A model generated the notes under the pieces. It was given only the letters and a program-made list of their open reading frames with translations, was not told the origin of the DNA and searched no databases. DNA of 64,000 bases from Liopterus haemorrhoidalis (Eukaryota; Arthropoda; Insecta; Coleoptera; Dytiscidae), in assembly GCA_963971575.1 (NCBI GenBank), contig OZ020612.1, forward strand, positions 65,470,869 to 65,534,868, given 5' to 3'. Shown in pieces: positions 27,101-36,877 of the stretch (position 1 is its first letter; each line of letters opens with the position of its first letter). The position numbers and the translations under genes are program-made.

Positions 27101-30100
27101 TACTGCATATATTTAGAAACTTAAATAATGGTATTAGGCATTCGAATTAAAATTCATAAAAAAATATTTTGACATAAAATTTGTTTTGGCATCCCAAATA
27201 ATCATCGTTCAGTTACTAAATACCTGCAAAACCCAGAAATGTGTGAATATTCACACTTCACATCAATTTTTTTAAGTATTATTTGTAAGCCACAAAAATG
27301 ACTAACTTTATTAATTATTAAGGCCTTAATTTCTTTTTTTTTTTTAACTAAACCAAATTCGACGATTCCAAAAATCGAAACCACAGACAGGTCTATTTTA
27401 ACCATTGATTTATATTTTTTTAAATACTAATTTAGTTGAGAATAGTTTTTTCTTACATTTTTTTTTTTTTTTTCATTTTTGCATTGGGTTTCGACATACA
27501 AACTTTTCAAGATACAAACCGCAGTCTTTACGAACGAATAAAGTTCGAGTCAAGGTACTACTGTATTTTATTTCAAATATTTCCAGCTTTGGTTAAAATT
27601 CTTTGCAAAGTAAAACAGACACCAGGATTTCAAAAATTTCAACCAGAAGAGTCTAACTACTGTTTTCAAGATGTCATTTACATAAATTTTGAATATGCTG
27701 TAATATAGGGGTTTTAGGCTGTAATATAGGGGTAGTCCGAGTACCCCCTCTTGAACAACATTTTTTTTGAGAACCCCATCCCATCCCTAGGCATTTTACG
27801 TCGTTCTTGAGACTTAATTTCTGACTCAATAATCTCATAGGCACTACGTTATAATAAATATTGGTAAAAATGTATCGCTGGTTATTTTAATAAATGGTCT
27901 TGCGTATTTATAGAAATGAACATTTTTATGAACGTATAGAATAAAAAACATAAAATGAATAAAAATAGTAGTAAAAAACTTTTATTACAGTGTAATAAAA
28001 GTCTTAGGGCCGGTTTTACAATTCATGGTTACCTGTTGGTTAGCTCAAATCAGTGACTAACGACTTATTTGCAATATAATAATTACCATAAGTTTCCACG
28101 GTAACCCTTAACATGAGACTTAACTGCCGATTGTAAAACTAGCCGTGACTGATTTATATTTGACTGCTAGTGACATATTGTACCACTAATATATTTTCCC
28201 TGGTAAAAATTCTTGTGATTTTAAAATGTTAATTAACTTATGATTAGTTAAAAAGTAAATTACCATATCACATTCTTCAGGGTCTGCAACCATTCCCTTC
28301 ATACGATAGCGCATGCCTTCTTTGGCCAGCCTACCAGCGAACTCTTCACCTGTACCTGTCTGGCTGCCGTAAAAAACGACCAAACTTCTACCTGACCCCT
28401 TCAACTTCTTCACGAATGAGTTTTCGCTAGATGTCTGTAAGCTCATCGACGTCGGCCTAACAAATTAACATAATTAATAATAATAATAACAGTAACAATA
28501 AATAAATACACAAGTTAAAATAAGATATAATTATATTTTATAGTAACTATACTAATATATAGAGTGATAAGTTGACCTGTCGATCATAGCGATTTAACCC
28601 TTTACTGCATGAATTTTTATTTTAGGCTGAAATAAGTCATGAGCATTAGGAATTGGTTCTTATTAATAGAACAATTAATTAAAAAAATATATTTAAAATA
28701 TTAATTATTATTTTTATGAAAAAATAATAATTAAAATAATAATTTAGGGTTTGTGTCATACATGGAATATTATGATTCTACATTATGTCACAAAAGAAAA
28801 TAATTCCGTATTATTTGCTCGTCAATTGGTAGGTGTTCTTCATTAGGGATTAAAAGCAGTCGCCCTCGAATTTTTTAAAGAAAAGGTCGTATCTTAGTTA
28901 GTAGTATCTAGTTGTCCTTTCTCAATAAATTCAGAGGTATCGTTGAAATGCAAATTCCGCTTGATATCCTCAAATCTATTGCAGCCCATTACTTGAGATA
29001 CTGCAGGATCCATTGCTGTGTATGTGCCATATATGAACATTCATAAAGTAACGTTCTGATTCAGTTTTAAAAGTAAAATAAAAAATAAATATCGGAATGT
29101 GCCATATATGGCACACTATGCGGTAAAGGGTTAACATGTAAAATAATAAATATGCTATTTCCTGCTTCCCTAATTGTTTTAGAGAAAAATTGCAACAGAT
29201 TAAATTTAATTAGAATTTAAAACTCTACATGTAAAAATTTCTCGGCACATTGGCCAGTTGTCTATCGGTTATTTTGCGCATTTGTTGATAATTTTATGTT
29301 AATCAAAAACATGCATATATCCAAAACAGTTTATTTATTTACTTTAAAATTAATACTTTTCTAATGACTTGATTTCTTTCAAAATATCTTTTTAAGGTTT
29401 TGTAGGTATGACCACCAAAATACCGTTACAACCAGTGATGGCATCCTAAATTTTCAGGAAGCGATTCTATAAAGTCATGTGATATCTAGGAACCTATTCT
29501 GTATTTTTAAGAGTGAAAACAAATCACTTACTTTCATTTATTAAATATAAGGAAACAATTTTAAGAGCCTATTATTAATAACCTATAAAATAAATATTAC
29601 CTTTGCAACACTGCAAGGCACGATTCAAAACTGAAGTCTGAGTAATTCATTTATTTTTAATAATTCTAACAACCGGTTCCCTAAGGTATCAATAATTTTA
29701 AGAAACGGTTCGTGCGAACCGGTCCGGACCGGTAGAATGCCATCACTGGTTATAGAGTCACACATGTATCTGTCTCTCTGTCTGTATGTACGGTAGAAAC
29801 TGTAGCCAAACGGCTGAACATAAAAAATTGAAATTTGGCATGCTTGTGTAACTCTTTGACCCATATATAGAAAAGATACTGAGAGTTCAAAAAACACATG
29901 AGTTGTAGTCTAAGTCGAGTTTAGATCACACAGCGTTCATCCTTTGATGAACGCCGCGTGGTCTAGACTAGAGATGGGTCGTTCATGAACGAAACGGCTC
30001 GCTAAGCCGGCTCAGTACACTGACCGAAGTGACACGGTTCAACAAATTGATATGAGCCGGCTCACGGCTCACTGTATAGTTTCAAGTTTCAAGGATACGA

Positions 30101-32933
30101 TTGGTCGGGCGATTGTGAGCAGTGACCGGAGTGATCCGGATCTGGATCGATGTCATGTTGAACTTCGCGAGAACTCGGCTTGTAATGTTTTATCATAAAG
30201 TGTATTTTGTCATCAATTTGTAGGGCAGTTTATTTGAAACTAATAGGCTTAGTCTGTATTTTATTACAACCATACTATATAAAAATATTAAAAATATTGC
30301 CCAAATCCCAGATGTCCGATTTATAAGGGCAATAAACATCGCCATAAACTTAACACATCTGGTTTAAATTACAGTAGCTACATAAAGTGAATTGTTTGTT
30401 TCAAAAATGTTAGATAAGAGCCGGGGCTAAGCGACGTTCTACCTACGAGCGAACGACCGACAACTGACCGGGTCTAAGCAAGAGCCGGCTCTAAGCGACG
30501 TTCTACCTACGACCGAACAACCGACAACTGACCGAGTCTAAGCAAGAGCCGACTCTAAGCGACGTTCTACCTACGACCGAACGACCGACCGACCTGTGTC
30601 TTGGGATCATGTTTACAGTTCATATATTGCAAGAACCGGCTCTAAGCGACGTTCTACCTACGACCGAACGACTGACCGACCTGTGTCTCGGGATCATGTT
30701 TACAGTTCATATATTGCAAGAACCGGCTCTAAGCGACGTTCTACCTACGAACTAACGACCGACCTGTGTCTCGGAAACATGTTTACTTAACCGGATCACT
30801 GAGCGGGATCAATGAACCGGCTCAATAAACTGAACGACCTCCACTGATCCGGTTCCGCAAACTGAGCCGAAATTCCCATCTCTAGTCTAGACGCGTATTG
30901 TTTAATTAAATTGTATTGTTTAATTAAAAAAATATAAATGAATATTGTCGGGACTTTTGACAGCACAGTCGGGACATCGGGACATGAGGCTCAATAACGG
31001 TGACAGTTCCGATATATCGGGACGGATGGCAACCCTATACATGAAGTGTATTAATAATGGGTTTCGTCCTGATTTTCAGATTGAACAGGGATTCCTTGCA
31101 TGTCTCAAGTTTGAAGGCATCAGTGATCTAAATCAGGTTTTATAGTGTTTAATTTTTGGGAAAGTTTACTAATTATACCGGAAGAAATATAACAAAATAA
31201 TATAAGAAACTACTTGTCATATTTCCAATAACATTAAAATACACAACATTAAAAAGTATTTTTATATTTGTTTATCAGTTATCACCTGAAATTTCACAGA
31301 AATATCTTTTTAAAATTGCAACACGTACTTCTAAGCAAATGATAAAATATTTTTACGGACCATTTCTGGAAAATGATGTAACTCATCATTTGTTATCATG
31401 ATTAGACATGACGTCATGACAATGACAATGACAGATTATTATCAAAATATTTAGAGATAATTTATTAAAAACAATAGAACTTCCGTTAAAACAGTCCCAT
31501 TAATCTTTTTATTATAAAACAAAATAAAATCGTGTGTATCATCTTATCTTATGATATCTAATGCTAAAGGTACATTAAAAATAATTCATCTATATTAATA
31601 AATTTGGAGGTTATATCTGTTTTTTCAGGGAGGTAGGGAGAGAACATATAACTAAGCTTGACGATAGCGGTATGTCGCCAAGTGGGGCGGGAGAAAGTTA
31701 CCAACCGCCATATTGTGTCACCAAAAATGGCCGAAATATTATATATAAGCTGTTCATTGCAAAAATAATGTTTTTCTTGAAGTTCGTGGTCCGCTGTTAG
31801 TGTGGAATTCTGAAAGTGGTCCGCAACTGTCGAAGGTTTGATAAACACTGGCCTATACGTTACTAGATCTGGAGACTTTGGTGAACGTTGTGTTGTAATT
31901 GGACTTTTATAGAACCATTTGAACTTGTAAATCTAGCTTTTCAATTTTTTGTTATGTTTCATTGTATTAAGGTTATATTCAGATAAGTAATTATGGAGGT
32001 AATTTCCAAGGTCAAATAAAAACAGTAAAAAAAAGGTTATATTCATTAAAAAATTACAATTGTCAGATTGTCATTAAAGTCAATTATTTGTCAAACATAT
32101 CGAAAGGTGCTATTTCAGAATTACCACTCTAAAATGATATTATAAATACACAACATATATATTGAAGCTTCGCTCTTAGTTACGCATTTCAAAATGAAAC
32201 ATATTATACCTGACCTACAGTCTATTCCAAACGGTTAAGCGGAACTAGATTTTGCAATCTAGTTACTTTCATCGTTTGTAAATCATACTTACAATAAACA
32301 TTTTTTGGTTAAGGTTAATATCATTTTAAAATGTCATTTTCTTTATATTTTGATTTTTTTTATCATTCTTAATACAAATTTCCCATTTATTTATTTTTTT
32401 GTCATTAAAATATCTAAAAAAAATATTTAATTTTGACATATGTCTTTCGTTTCCATGGTTTCATCGTTGGAATTTTAAATTTTGACATCCCAACGTGAAA
32501 AATGAAATAACCCAAGCAAGGTCCCTTCTCGTGACAACCTAAAAGAACTAAATTCCCATTTAGTTCCGCTTAACCGTTTGGAACAGACTGTATTTACAAG
32601 TTTTTAAGTTTTATATTAAAAAATATCCAAATTCGACACATAAATAACAAAAATATAACAAACAAAATAAGTCCTAGGAACAAAACTCGTTGAATATTAG
32701 CAAATTCCTTCTTGGACACTGTATAATTTGTGTTCATTTAATGAAATCTAAATATTTACTTACTGTATTGTATATGATCTAGTAGTTGTACTAAATGAAT
32801 CTTGTTTTTTCTTTCCCTTCATGAACCACCAGGTTGCAGCTGCTATCAAAGCTGTTAAAAGGATTATGTCCAGGACCCCAAAAAGGGGTTCCTCCTTGAT
32901 TTGTTCCATCCCCAAGTCCGCTTCTACTTCCAT
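9024..32933 (-). CDS. Cpr: NADPH-cytochrome P450 reductase, complete, 8 coding exons
   Basis: Diflavin reductase that passes electrons from NADPH through FAD and FMN to microsomal P450s. Coding exons join(32933-32764, 28456-28264, 22944-22795, 15445-15321, 15265-15077, 14585-13945, 11183-10760, 9168-9024) total 2037 nt, or 678 residues plus stop; all introns are GT-AG and all phases close. In order: an N-terminal membrane anchor (about residues 18-38, [17 protein letters not shown]), the FMN loop [10 protein letters not shown] (86-95), [10 protein letters not shown] with Tyr142, GNKTYEHY with Tyr180, FAD-binding RYYS (456-459), NADPH-binding [12 protein letters not shown] (533-544), YICGD with Cys630, and a C-terminus ending DVWS (Asp675, Trp677). 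Length and the last catalytic positions match the 678-residue mammalian enzyme from memory. Introns of 4.3, 5.3, 7.3, 2.8 and 1.6 kb are filled with transposons. The acceptor 7 nt upstream of the ATG implies at least one further non-coding 5' exon, not located. Confidence 0.98.
9441..10367. mobile_element. hAT element copy 1 with nested MITE
   Basis: Ends TAGAGATGGG and CCCATCTCTA with the 8-bp duplication AATTTTGA (9433-9440, 10368-10375), within Cpr intron 7. Shares over 90% of its sequence with the copy at 29969. It carries two units of a GACGTTCTACCTACGA tandem repeat, against five in the other copy. A 213-bp MITE is inserted at 9724. Confidence 0.88.
9724..9936. mobile_element. Near-palindromic PIF/Harbinger-type MITE, 213 bp
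   Basis: Ends AGCTGCATTCAGAGCTC and GAGCTCTGAATGCAGCT with TTA duplicated at 9721-9723 and 9937-9939. The empty site is visible in the sister hAT copy (GGCTTAGTCTG at about 30247). The arms run about 90 nt each with few mismatches. Confidence 0.88.
10760..11183 (-). CDS. Cpr: Cpr coding exon 7 (NADPH-binding domain)
   Basis: Residues 490-630 and two bases of Gly631. Contains [13 protein letters not shown] for NADPH pyrophosphate binding, [16 protein letters not shown], and HIYICG with the redox-tuning Cys630. A terminal fragment of an R1 repeat sits a few bases upstream of the acceptor. Confidence 0.97.
11636..11984. mobile_element. Diverged MITE-D copy
   Basis: Shares GGACCTTGCTTGGGTTATTT, CCATGGAAACGAATGAC and other blocks with MITE-D in inverted orientation. 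The outer end reads CTATTCCAAATGATTAGGCG. Within Cpr intron 6. Confidence 0.65.
11985..13094 (-). mobile_element. MITE-A copy interrupted by a Tc1-like insertion
   Basis: The MITE-A ends (TATAAGCTGTTCACTTTTG, GTGAACAGCTTATA) are at 11985 and 13094. The element at 12014-12850 splits it after ACACAC, with TA duplicated. Rejoined sequence reads as in intact copies. Confidence 0.8.
12014..12850. mobile_element. Tc1/mariner-like non-autonomous element, 837 bp
   Basis: Inverted ends TGGTCTATTTCAAAGTAGAA and TTCTACTTTGAAATAGACCA are perfect over at least 20 bp, flanked by TA at 12012-12013 and 12851-12852. The intact MITE-A copies give the empty site. Its small ORFs look incidental. Confidence 0.85.
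13093..13391 (+). mobile_element. MITE-A copy 2, about 300 bp
   Basis: TIRs TATAAGCGGTTCACTTTTG and CAAAAGTGAACAGCTTATA. It abuts the inverted copy just before it so closely that they share CTTATAAG. Other copies are at 37850, 39040 (inverted) and 40987. Confidence 0.85.
13399..13588 (-). mobile_element. MITE-B short-form copy, about 190 bp
   Basis: Ends resemble ATTATCTGTCTCATTTTG and CAAATTGAGACGGATTAT. A close inverted relative is at 43826-44008. It directly follows MITE-A and is followed by a partial MITE-A (13597-13712). Confidence 0.75.
13945..14585 (-). CDS. Cpr: Cpr coding exon 6 (connecting and FAD domains)
   Basis: The largest exon, 641 nt, residues 276-489 and one base of Gly490. 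Contains [13 protein letters not shown], the connecting domain, and the FAD motif RYYSISSS (456-463). The donor is the less usual GTTTGT, confirmed by the in-frame join to exon 7, which gives NKGVATTWL. Confidence 0.97.
15077..15265 (-). CDS. Cpr: Cpr coding exon 5 (FMN to connecting domain)
   Basis: Residues 213-275 and two bases of Pro276. [19 protein letters not shown] ends the flavodoxin-like domain. [11 protein letters not shown] leads into the connecting domain. The donor is GTAAGTAGAT. Confidence 0.95.
15321..15445 (-). CDS. Cpr: Cpr coding exon 4 (FMN domain)
   Basis: Residues 172-212 and two bases of Asn213. [14 protein letters not shown] holds the second FMN-stacking tyrosine, and LGLGDDDAN is the acidic P450-docking stretch. 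A 55-bp intron separates it from exon 5. Confidence 0.96.
16105..16454. mobile_element. hAT element carrying a hairpin minisatellite
   Basis: Ends CAGGTGCGCACACA and TGTGTGCGCCTCTG, with AAAACGAT duplicated at 16097-16104 and 16455-16462. Most of the interior is about six tandem units of roughly 45 bp (16160-16405). Confidence 0.88.
16160..16405. repeat. Hairpin minisatellite, about 6 units
   Basis: Units have the form GGTCCTCACTTCTAAATTT then TAAGTGAAGAGC plus A-run. CTCACTT and AAGTGAAGAG within a unit are inverted, so each unit can fold. Related arrays are at 24262-24405, 50190-50265 and 54762-54925. Confidence 0.85.
17012..17195. repeat. Dispersed repeat F, interrupted by Harbinger element
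   Basis: Shares ACCTATAGAGGCGCTGTT, ATTCACATTGCAGTTAATTT and GCGTCACTTCAGTTATT with 50889-51138. Within Cpr intron 3. Confidence 0.65.
17198..17669 (-). mobile_element. PIF/Harbinger-derived element copy 1, 472 bp
   Basis: Ends AGTGGGAAACAGAATGCA and TGCATTCTGTTCCAGGCT with TAA duplicated (17195-17197, 17670-17672). On the minus strand it carries a short frame [20 protein letters not shown], conserved with the copy at 20141, ending at a splice-donor-like GAG|GTTAGG. Confidence 0.85.
17674..18361. mobile_element. Non-autonomous DNA element with TIR AGGTGCGTTCGGCATAA
   Basis: Inverted ends AAGGTGCGTTCGGCATAA and TTATGCCGAACGCACCTT are perfect over 18 bp. It starts directly after the Harbinger element. 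The target duplication is unclear (A-rich flanks). It encloses a small intact ORF at 17896-18054. Confidence 0.75.
17896..18054 (+). CDS. Small intact ORF inside transposon, unknown
   Basis: 52 codons from ATG to [23 protein letters not shown], an acidic middle, then [20 protein letters not shown]. Predicted mostly helical. It is not recognised; it may be the surviving first exon of a transposon accessory or DNA-binding protein. Coding status is uncertain. Confidence 0.35.
   Translation: MTHEGFRILLSNIKEILFDEEDNSENFSKPENILEKVFEYLEYCSKHDYKSI
18362..19641. other. Gene-free part of Cpr intron 3
   Basis: AT-rich, with a hAT-like end CAGAGTTTCCCAAACTGTGC at about 19189 lacking a visible partner. 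No other feature seen. Confidence 0.4.
19838..20777. mobile_element. Long-TIR element nested in hAT
   Basis: Inverted repeats of more than 50 bp starting TGGTTGGTTTATATACGG. TTA is duplicated at 19835-19837 and 20778-20780. It encloses the Harbinger copy at 20141, making a three-level nest. Confidence 0.82.
20141..20612 (+). mobile_element. PIF/Harbinger-derived element copy 2, 472 bp
   Basis: Same family as 17198 and 53695; TTA duplicated at 20138-20140 and 20613-20615. The frame starting [16 protein letters not shown] (ATG at about 20321) is open and ends near GAG|GTTAGG. Confidence 0.85.
21045..21535. repeat. Fold-back repeat in hAT interior
   Basis: Outer inverted repeats GGTTGTTTGGGTAACCGTTG and CAACGGTTAAGTAAAACAACC enclose inner arms of about 150 nt (21138-21300 against 21330-21457, sharing GAACTTGTATTTTATCATAA). 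Possible TTAA flanks suggest a piggyBac-like origin, uncertain. Confidence 0.65.
22795..22944 (-). CDS. Cpr: Cpr coding exon 3 (FMN domain)
   Basis: Exactly 50 codons, residues 122-171, in phase 0 at both ends. Carries [16 protein letters not shown], with the FMN-stacking Tyr142. The acceptor is TATTTTCCAG and the donor GTAAGTTAC. Confidence 0.96.
23104..23392. repeat. Dispersed repeat E copy 1
   Basis: Matches 50371-50612 in inverted orientation, sharing TACGTCA blocks, GAACATTCA..CATG.TATCTCTTTG and CCAGCTACGTCACTAAAG. Within Cpr intron 2; class unknown. Confidence 0.55.
24208..24442. mobile_element. hAT-like element with hairpin minisatellite
   Basis: Ends TAGGATGACCATT and AATTGTCATCCTA with near-identical 8-bp flanks TTGTAGGC / TTGTAGGA. 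The interior holds three to four TCTTCACTTGGATTTGGGA-type units with T-runs (24262-24405), the same minisatellite theme as at 16160. Confidence 0.75.
24481..25212 (+). repeat. R1 repeat with central deletion
   Basis: Both ends of R1 are present, but the tRNA-like centre and part of the 3' half are missing between about 24930 and 24985. Confidence 0.75.
26223..27273 (+). repeat. R1 repeat, full length, with tRNA-like module
   Basis: Begins TTTTTAGGGTTTTGTAGGT and ends GTGTGAATATTCACACTTC then CACATCAATT, 1.05 kb, within Cpr intron 2. The tRNA-like module is at 26787-26864. Confidence 0.82.
26787..26864 (+). other. tRNA-like module in R1 copy (perfect B box)
   Basis: TGGCGTGGTTGG is A-box-like and GGTTCGAATCC is a perfect Pol III B box, followed by TTTTATTTTTT. 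The anticodon stem is not well formed, so it is not called a tRNA gene. Confidence 0.55.
27715..27980. mobile_element. Terminal half of the Charlie-like hAT element
   Basis: Inverted relative of 59595-59857 in Cpr intron 2. The other end was not found. Confidence 0.6.
28264..28456 (-). CDS. Cpr: Cpr coding exon 2 (start of FMN domain)
   Basis: Completes Gln57 and encodes residues 58-121, including [14 protein letters not shown], the FMN phosphate loop, and the conserved [10 protein letters not shown]. The acceptor is TTTGTTAG and the donor follows ATG as GTAATTTAC. The exon ends in phase 0. Confidence 0.95.
28598..29130. mobile_element. piggyBac-derived element copy 1
   Basis: Ends CCCTTTACTGCAT and ATGCGGTAAAGGG with TTAA on both sides (28594-28597, 29131-29134). 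Within Cpr intron 1, 533 bp. It shares the decayed transposase fragment with the copy at 36321. Confidence 0.88.
29390..29900 (+). repeat. R1-related fragment with nested hAT-like insertion
   Basis: GGTTTTGTAGGTATGACC continues after the insertion into CTGTAGCCAAACGGCTGAAC and TTTGGCATGC. It is a divergent R1 subfamily marked by ACCACCAAAA. The nested element at 29433-29748 starts CAGTGATGGCATCC and ends ATGCCATCACTG. Confidence 0.65.
29969..30884. mobile_element. hAT element copy 2 with 5-unit internal tandem repeat
   Basis: Ends TAGAGATGGG and CCCATCTCTA with an exact GTCTAGAC duplication (29961-29968, 30885-30892). Five copies of CTCTAAGCGACGTTCTACC lie at about 30425, 30490, 30552, 30637 and 30725. 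The ORF spanning them is a by-product of the repeats. Confidence 0.9.
31859..32206. mobile_element. Diverged MITE-B copy
   Basis: Shares CTAGATCTGGAGACTTTGGTG, GGTTATATTC and GGTGCTATTTCAGAATTACC with MITE-B. It runs directly into MITE-D at 32218. Confidence 0.65.
32218..32590. mobile_element. MITE-D copy 2
   Basis: TIRs GTCTATTCCAAACGGTTAAG and CTTAACCGTTTGGAACAGAC. Slightly shorter than copy 1. Lies 170 bp from Cpr coding exon 1, in intron 1. Confidence 0.8.
32764..32933 (-). CDS. Cpr: Cpr coding exon 1 (membrane anchor)
   Basis: Encodes residues 1-56 and two bases of codon 57. The start ATG (32933-32931) lies 7 nt after an AG acceptor at 32942-32941 that is preceded by a T/G-rich tract, so the true first exon is upstream and non-coding. 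It holds the acidic N-terminal segment, the single transmembrane anchor and a KGKKKQ stop-transfer. The donor is GTAAGTAAAT. Confidence 0.95.
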
Positions 32934-33339
32934 TGCTTTGCTGCAAACACAAAAATCACAATTCTAAGTCTCATTTACTAAAATACTACTATATTTGACA
33001 AAGTACAGGTTAATAATGAGTTAATATATATTTAAGTGAGATAAGAATGGAAAAGATGAGTCATCAACTGATAGTATTGTGAAATCGCACTCTTTCCATA
33101 AATCATTAAAGTGAAAGGGTCTTAATTGTTGAAGAAAACATGATGCAAAGTAAATACAAGATTCGTAATACCTACAGGCAGAGCTGATGTTCAAAATGTA
33201 ACAGTCCAAAACCAAGACCAAGTACACCAGATGCCAGCGGAACCAACGAAAACAGTTCACCTCATCTAGGTTCCTGCCCACATTGGCATAAAAGGCAACA
33301 AACGTACAAACTCAGCCGCCCGAGATTCCACCTATCATG

Positions 33340-33817
33340 AAGAGATCCTACCTATCCCCCAACAAAACCTACATAAGACAGATCATCAAGACGAAACTCC
33401 CACGAGCAGACTGACTAAATGGCGCGAAACTACCAACAACTAACTACGAACTGTTAAGGACGATATACAAAACTGGAACTCAGGCACCAACAGACGAGAA
33501 CAAGTAATAATAACAATACTCAGAATCGGACACACCAGACACACACACACGAACACCTCATGGAAAAACTAGATAACAAACTATGTGAGGCATGTAACGA
33601 ACAACTCACCGTTAACCACGTACTAATTAACTGCCAACTCTACACTAACTTACGTACAAACTACAATTTACAAGAAGACCTTAAAGACAACTTAAAATTA
33701 GACTCAACAATGACTAATAACGTACTCAACTTCTTACAGGCAACCAATATTCAACCAAATAATTATGCAACCATAGTAATTTCAGACACTAATAGCCAAG
33801 CAGCTGAAGTGTCTTAA
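33340..33817 (+). pseudogene. Decayed non-LTR retrotransposon C-terminus (RNase H tail / zinc knuckle)
   Basis: Translation in two frames gives QNWNSGTNRREQVIITILR then IGHTRHTH and, after a frameshift in a CA microsatellite, EHLMEKLDNKLCEACNEQLT then VNHVLINCQLYTNLR. This RIGHTR...H..L plus C-x2-C-x8-H-x4-C signature is typical of the end of I/Jockey-type LINE ORF2. Stops upstream and the frameshift make it a dead fragment. Confidence 0.75.
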
Positions 33818-34024
33818 AAAAAAAAAATTAAAAAAAAATATTTAATAATTTATATTACAAAATATCTTTATAAAAATAGAATAAATCCATTTTTTGTTCA
33901 AAATGAAATAAACTGTTACAATGTAGTATATAAAATTGACTAAATAAAAGTTGAATATAGTTGTATTAAATACATAGTGGAAAACAATTATAATAAGTAT
34001 CACAGGACCAAACATTTTTCTATC

Positions 34025-34937
34025 ATTTTTAGGGTTTTGTAGGTATGACCAAAAAACCCTTATACCGTCATTTTTTCGTCTGTCTGTCTGTTCGGAAAAA
34101 ATTTTAGCCAAACGGCTAAACCTAGAGAGTTGAAATTTGGCATGCTTATACAACTCTTTGACCCGCACATAGGAAAAATACTAAAACATCTAAAAAACAT
34201 ATCCCCCTCAAAATATAAACAAAAATGTGCTCATCGAAAACAAAAATATTTTTTTTAAATTCTGAGTAGGGTATCAAATGAAAGCCCTTAGTACGTGGAT
34301 TAACTATCAAATTTTTATTTTTGCAAAATAAATTATTTTGAGGCGATTTTTGCCAAAATTGTGCAAAAAAAATTTTGCCCCACCCCCTGTAGCCCAGATG
34401 GTTTAAAATAAAAATCTAAAAAAATTCTAAGTAATGTATATTGGTGTGAACCGAAATAGTACAACAGGAATTTTTGATCAGATTATGTTTTCGGAAAATA
34501 ACGCATTTTTTGTGGTTTTACACAAAGTACAAAAGTTATACCAATGTAAGACACCCACATGCAAGGCGTACGATAGCGTAGTGGTTAGAGCACTGGTGTC
34601 GTAAGCTAAAATTCGCTGGAAACGAAGGGTTTCAAGTACGGAGTGAATTTTATTTTTTCTGTTTTTTTTTTGTATTTTTAATATGTTGAAATTATTTTGT
34701 CAAAATTCTAGTTATATTTTGACAAATGTTGCATTTAATTTTTAAGAGCGTAAATTTAATAACCAGTCTTATTATATGATTAACAGACGATAAATTATTT
34801 TAAAAATATCGTTCATTTTGCCGTGATACTACAAAGTAAAATTTGTCCTACACACTCAGTATGCCGCCTTCACTTATTATACACCTGCGAAACCCTGAAA
34901 TGTGTGAATATTCACACTTCACATCAATTTTTTAAAA
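34025..34937 (+). repeat. R1 repeat with tRNA-like module
   Basis: Full 5' half and shortened 3' half. The module at 34567-34644 reads TAGCGTAGTGGTTAGAGCAC, a perfect A box, and a weak B box GGGTTTCAAGT. Confidence 0.78.
34567..34644 (+). other. tRNA-like module in R1 copy (perfect A box)
   Basis: TAGCGTAGTGGTTAGAGC matches the TRGYNNANNNG A-box consensus and a tRNA D arm. The T-arm side is degraded. T-rich sequence follows. Confidence 0.5.
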
Positions 34938-36127
34938 TAGTTCTGACACTTGTCATTACTATCAACAATTAAAACATTAATCAACGTAGTAGTGCACGTG
35001 TGTGTAAAAATATAACGTCTTCACAAGGTATGTTAACACCTCGCGTTAGCATATATCTTATTAACGACTATACCTTAACAATAATTGCTCTTACAGAATA
35101 GCCATTTTTCGAATAAGACATTAGACATGGTGTTAAAATGAAAATTTTAACGTGACGCTAATTCTAACACATTTCTTAGATAATACACCTTGAATCTGTA
35201 TTCATACTCCGTTTTGCGACGATTTTCTTACCGACGGTTTGTTCAATATTGACGTATTGGCAGCTCACTGACTCACTAATATGACGGATATATACTTTAA
35301 ATCAGTTTCTTTAAATACTATCTTTTAAAATAAATTAACTGAGCAATATATTAGTTTTATACATAAATTTTATATCGTACGATGTCCTAAATTAAAAAGT
35401 GGAGAATTTTATCATATTTTATAACATAAAATATGATAAAAGTAGCAATAAATTTTATTACTCATAATTCTGATTTATGAATTTCATGCTTAATAAATAA
35501 TATTATAAATATATAATTAGAAAAAAATTCCAATTATATACTAGTGAGTTCCAAACTGTTTACAGTATGTCCCATCAGGAGAGTCACTGCCGGAAACGCA
35601 AAATGTGTAGTTACAAAAAACTCCGCCACTGTATCCCATACTTATGTATGGCTCTGAAACATGTTTCGTAACGAAGTAAAATTAAAAATAATTTAACAGT
35701 CGAAGTTAAAGATTCATTTAGCCTTAAATTCTATAAGATTTACATGTTGGAATATAATCGCACCAGTAGTGTGACAATTGTATATATTTTTTTGAAGTTT
35801 CGCAATATTTCCTATATGTTGGGCCAAAGAGCTGTATATGCATGCCAAATATCAATTCTCTAGGAGCAGCCATATGGACACAATATTTACCGTACACACA
35901 GACAAAATAATTCCTAAATTATAAACACTTAATTACATTTCAGGGTCTAATAATTTAGTAATTTAAGGCGTTGTTAATGACCTCTACTGTACAAATTATC
36001 TTAAGTAAATGAAAGTATTTTTTTCCACTTAACAATATAGAGAACTTATGACGTTGAATAAAAATAAATATATTTAAAAAAACTTGTTACATGGTTAAAT
36101 TAGAATGCACTAAAAAGAAAAAAATTA
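34938..36127. other. Gene-free stretch
   Basis: AT-rich. A short R1-subfamily fragment lies at about 35796-35905 (ATGCATGCCAAATATCAA). Nothing else recognised. Confidence 0.4.
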
Positions 36128-36320
36128 ATAAGTGTGAATTTTCACACATTTTAGGGTTTCTCAGGTATTTATTAAGTGAATGATGATTATTTGGGATACC
36201 AAAACAAAATTTATGTTAATTTTTTTTTTTTTTTGTTAATTTTAATTCAAATGCCTAATACCATTATTTAGGTTTCTAAATATGTGCAGTATTTTTTTTT
36301 TATATAGCAAGGTTCATTAA

Positions 36321-36877
36321 CCCTTTACTGCATGAATTTTTATTTTTGTCTGAAATAATTCATGAGCATTAGGAATTGGTTCTTTTTGACAGAAAAATTA
36401 ATTAAAAAAATATATTTAAAATATTAATTATTATTTTTATGAAAAAATAATAATTAATATAATAATTTAGGGTTTGTGCCATACATGGAACATTATGATT
36501 CTACATTATGTTGCAAAAGAAAATGATTCCGTATTATTTGCTCGTCAATTGCTAGGTGTTCTTCATTAGGGATTAAAAGCAGTCGCCCTCGAATTTTTGA
36601 AAGAAAAGGTCGTATTTTCTAGTTGTCCTTTCTCAATAAATTCAGAGTTATCGTTGAAGTGCAAATTCCGCTTGATATCCTCAAATCTATTGCAGCCCTT
36701 TACTTGAGATACTGCAGGATCCATTGCTGTGTAAGTGGCATATATGAACATTCATGAACTAACGTTCTGATTCAGTTTTTAAATAAAATAAAAAATAAAA
36801 ATCGGAATGTGCCATATATGGCACACCATATAGTGTGCCATATTTTGCCATATGTTGCCCTTTACCATAGTAAAGGG
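36321..36877 (-). mobile_element. piggyBac-derived element copy 2 with transposase remnant
   Basis: TTAA flanks at 36317-36320 and 36878-36881. The ends are CCCTTTACTGCATG and CATAGTAAAGGG. The minus strand encodes [18 protein letters not shown], which matches the NRFxxIKRxLHFNDN block of piggyBac transposases. The rest is lost. Confidence 0.88.

Noticed and set aside
26223..27273. R1 as a Helitron (3' hairpin GTGTGAATATTCACAC)
   Set aside because: No CTRR after the hairpin and no TC start. Both ends carry an inverted AGGGTTTTGYAGGTAT block instead, so class is left open.
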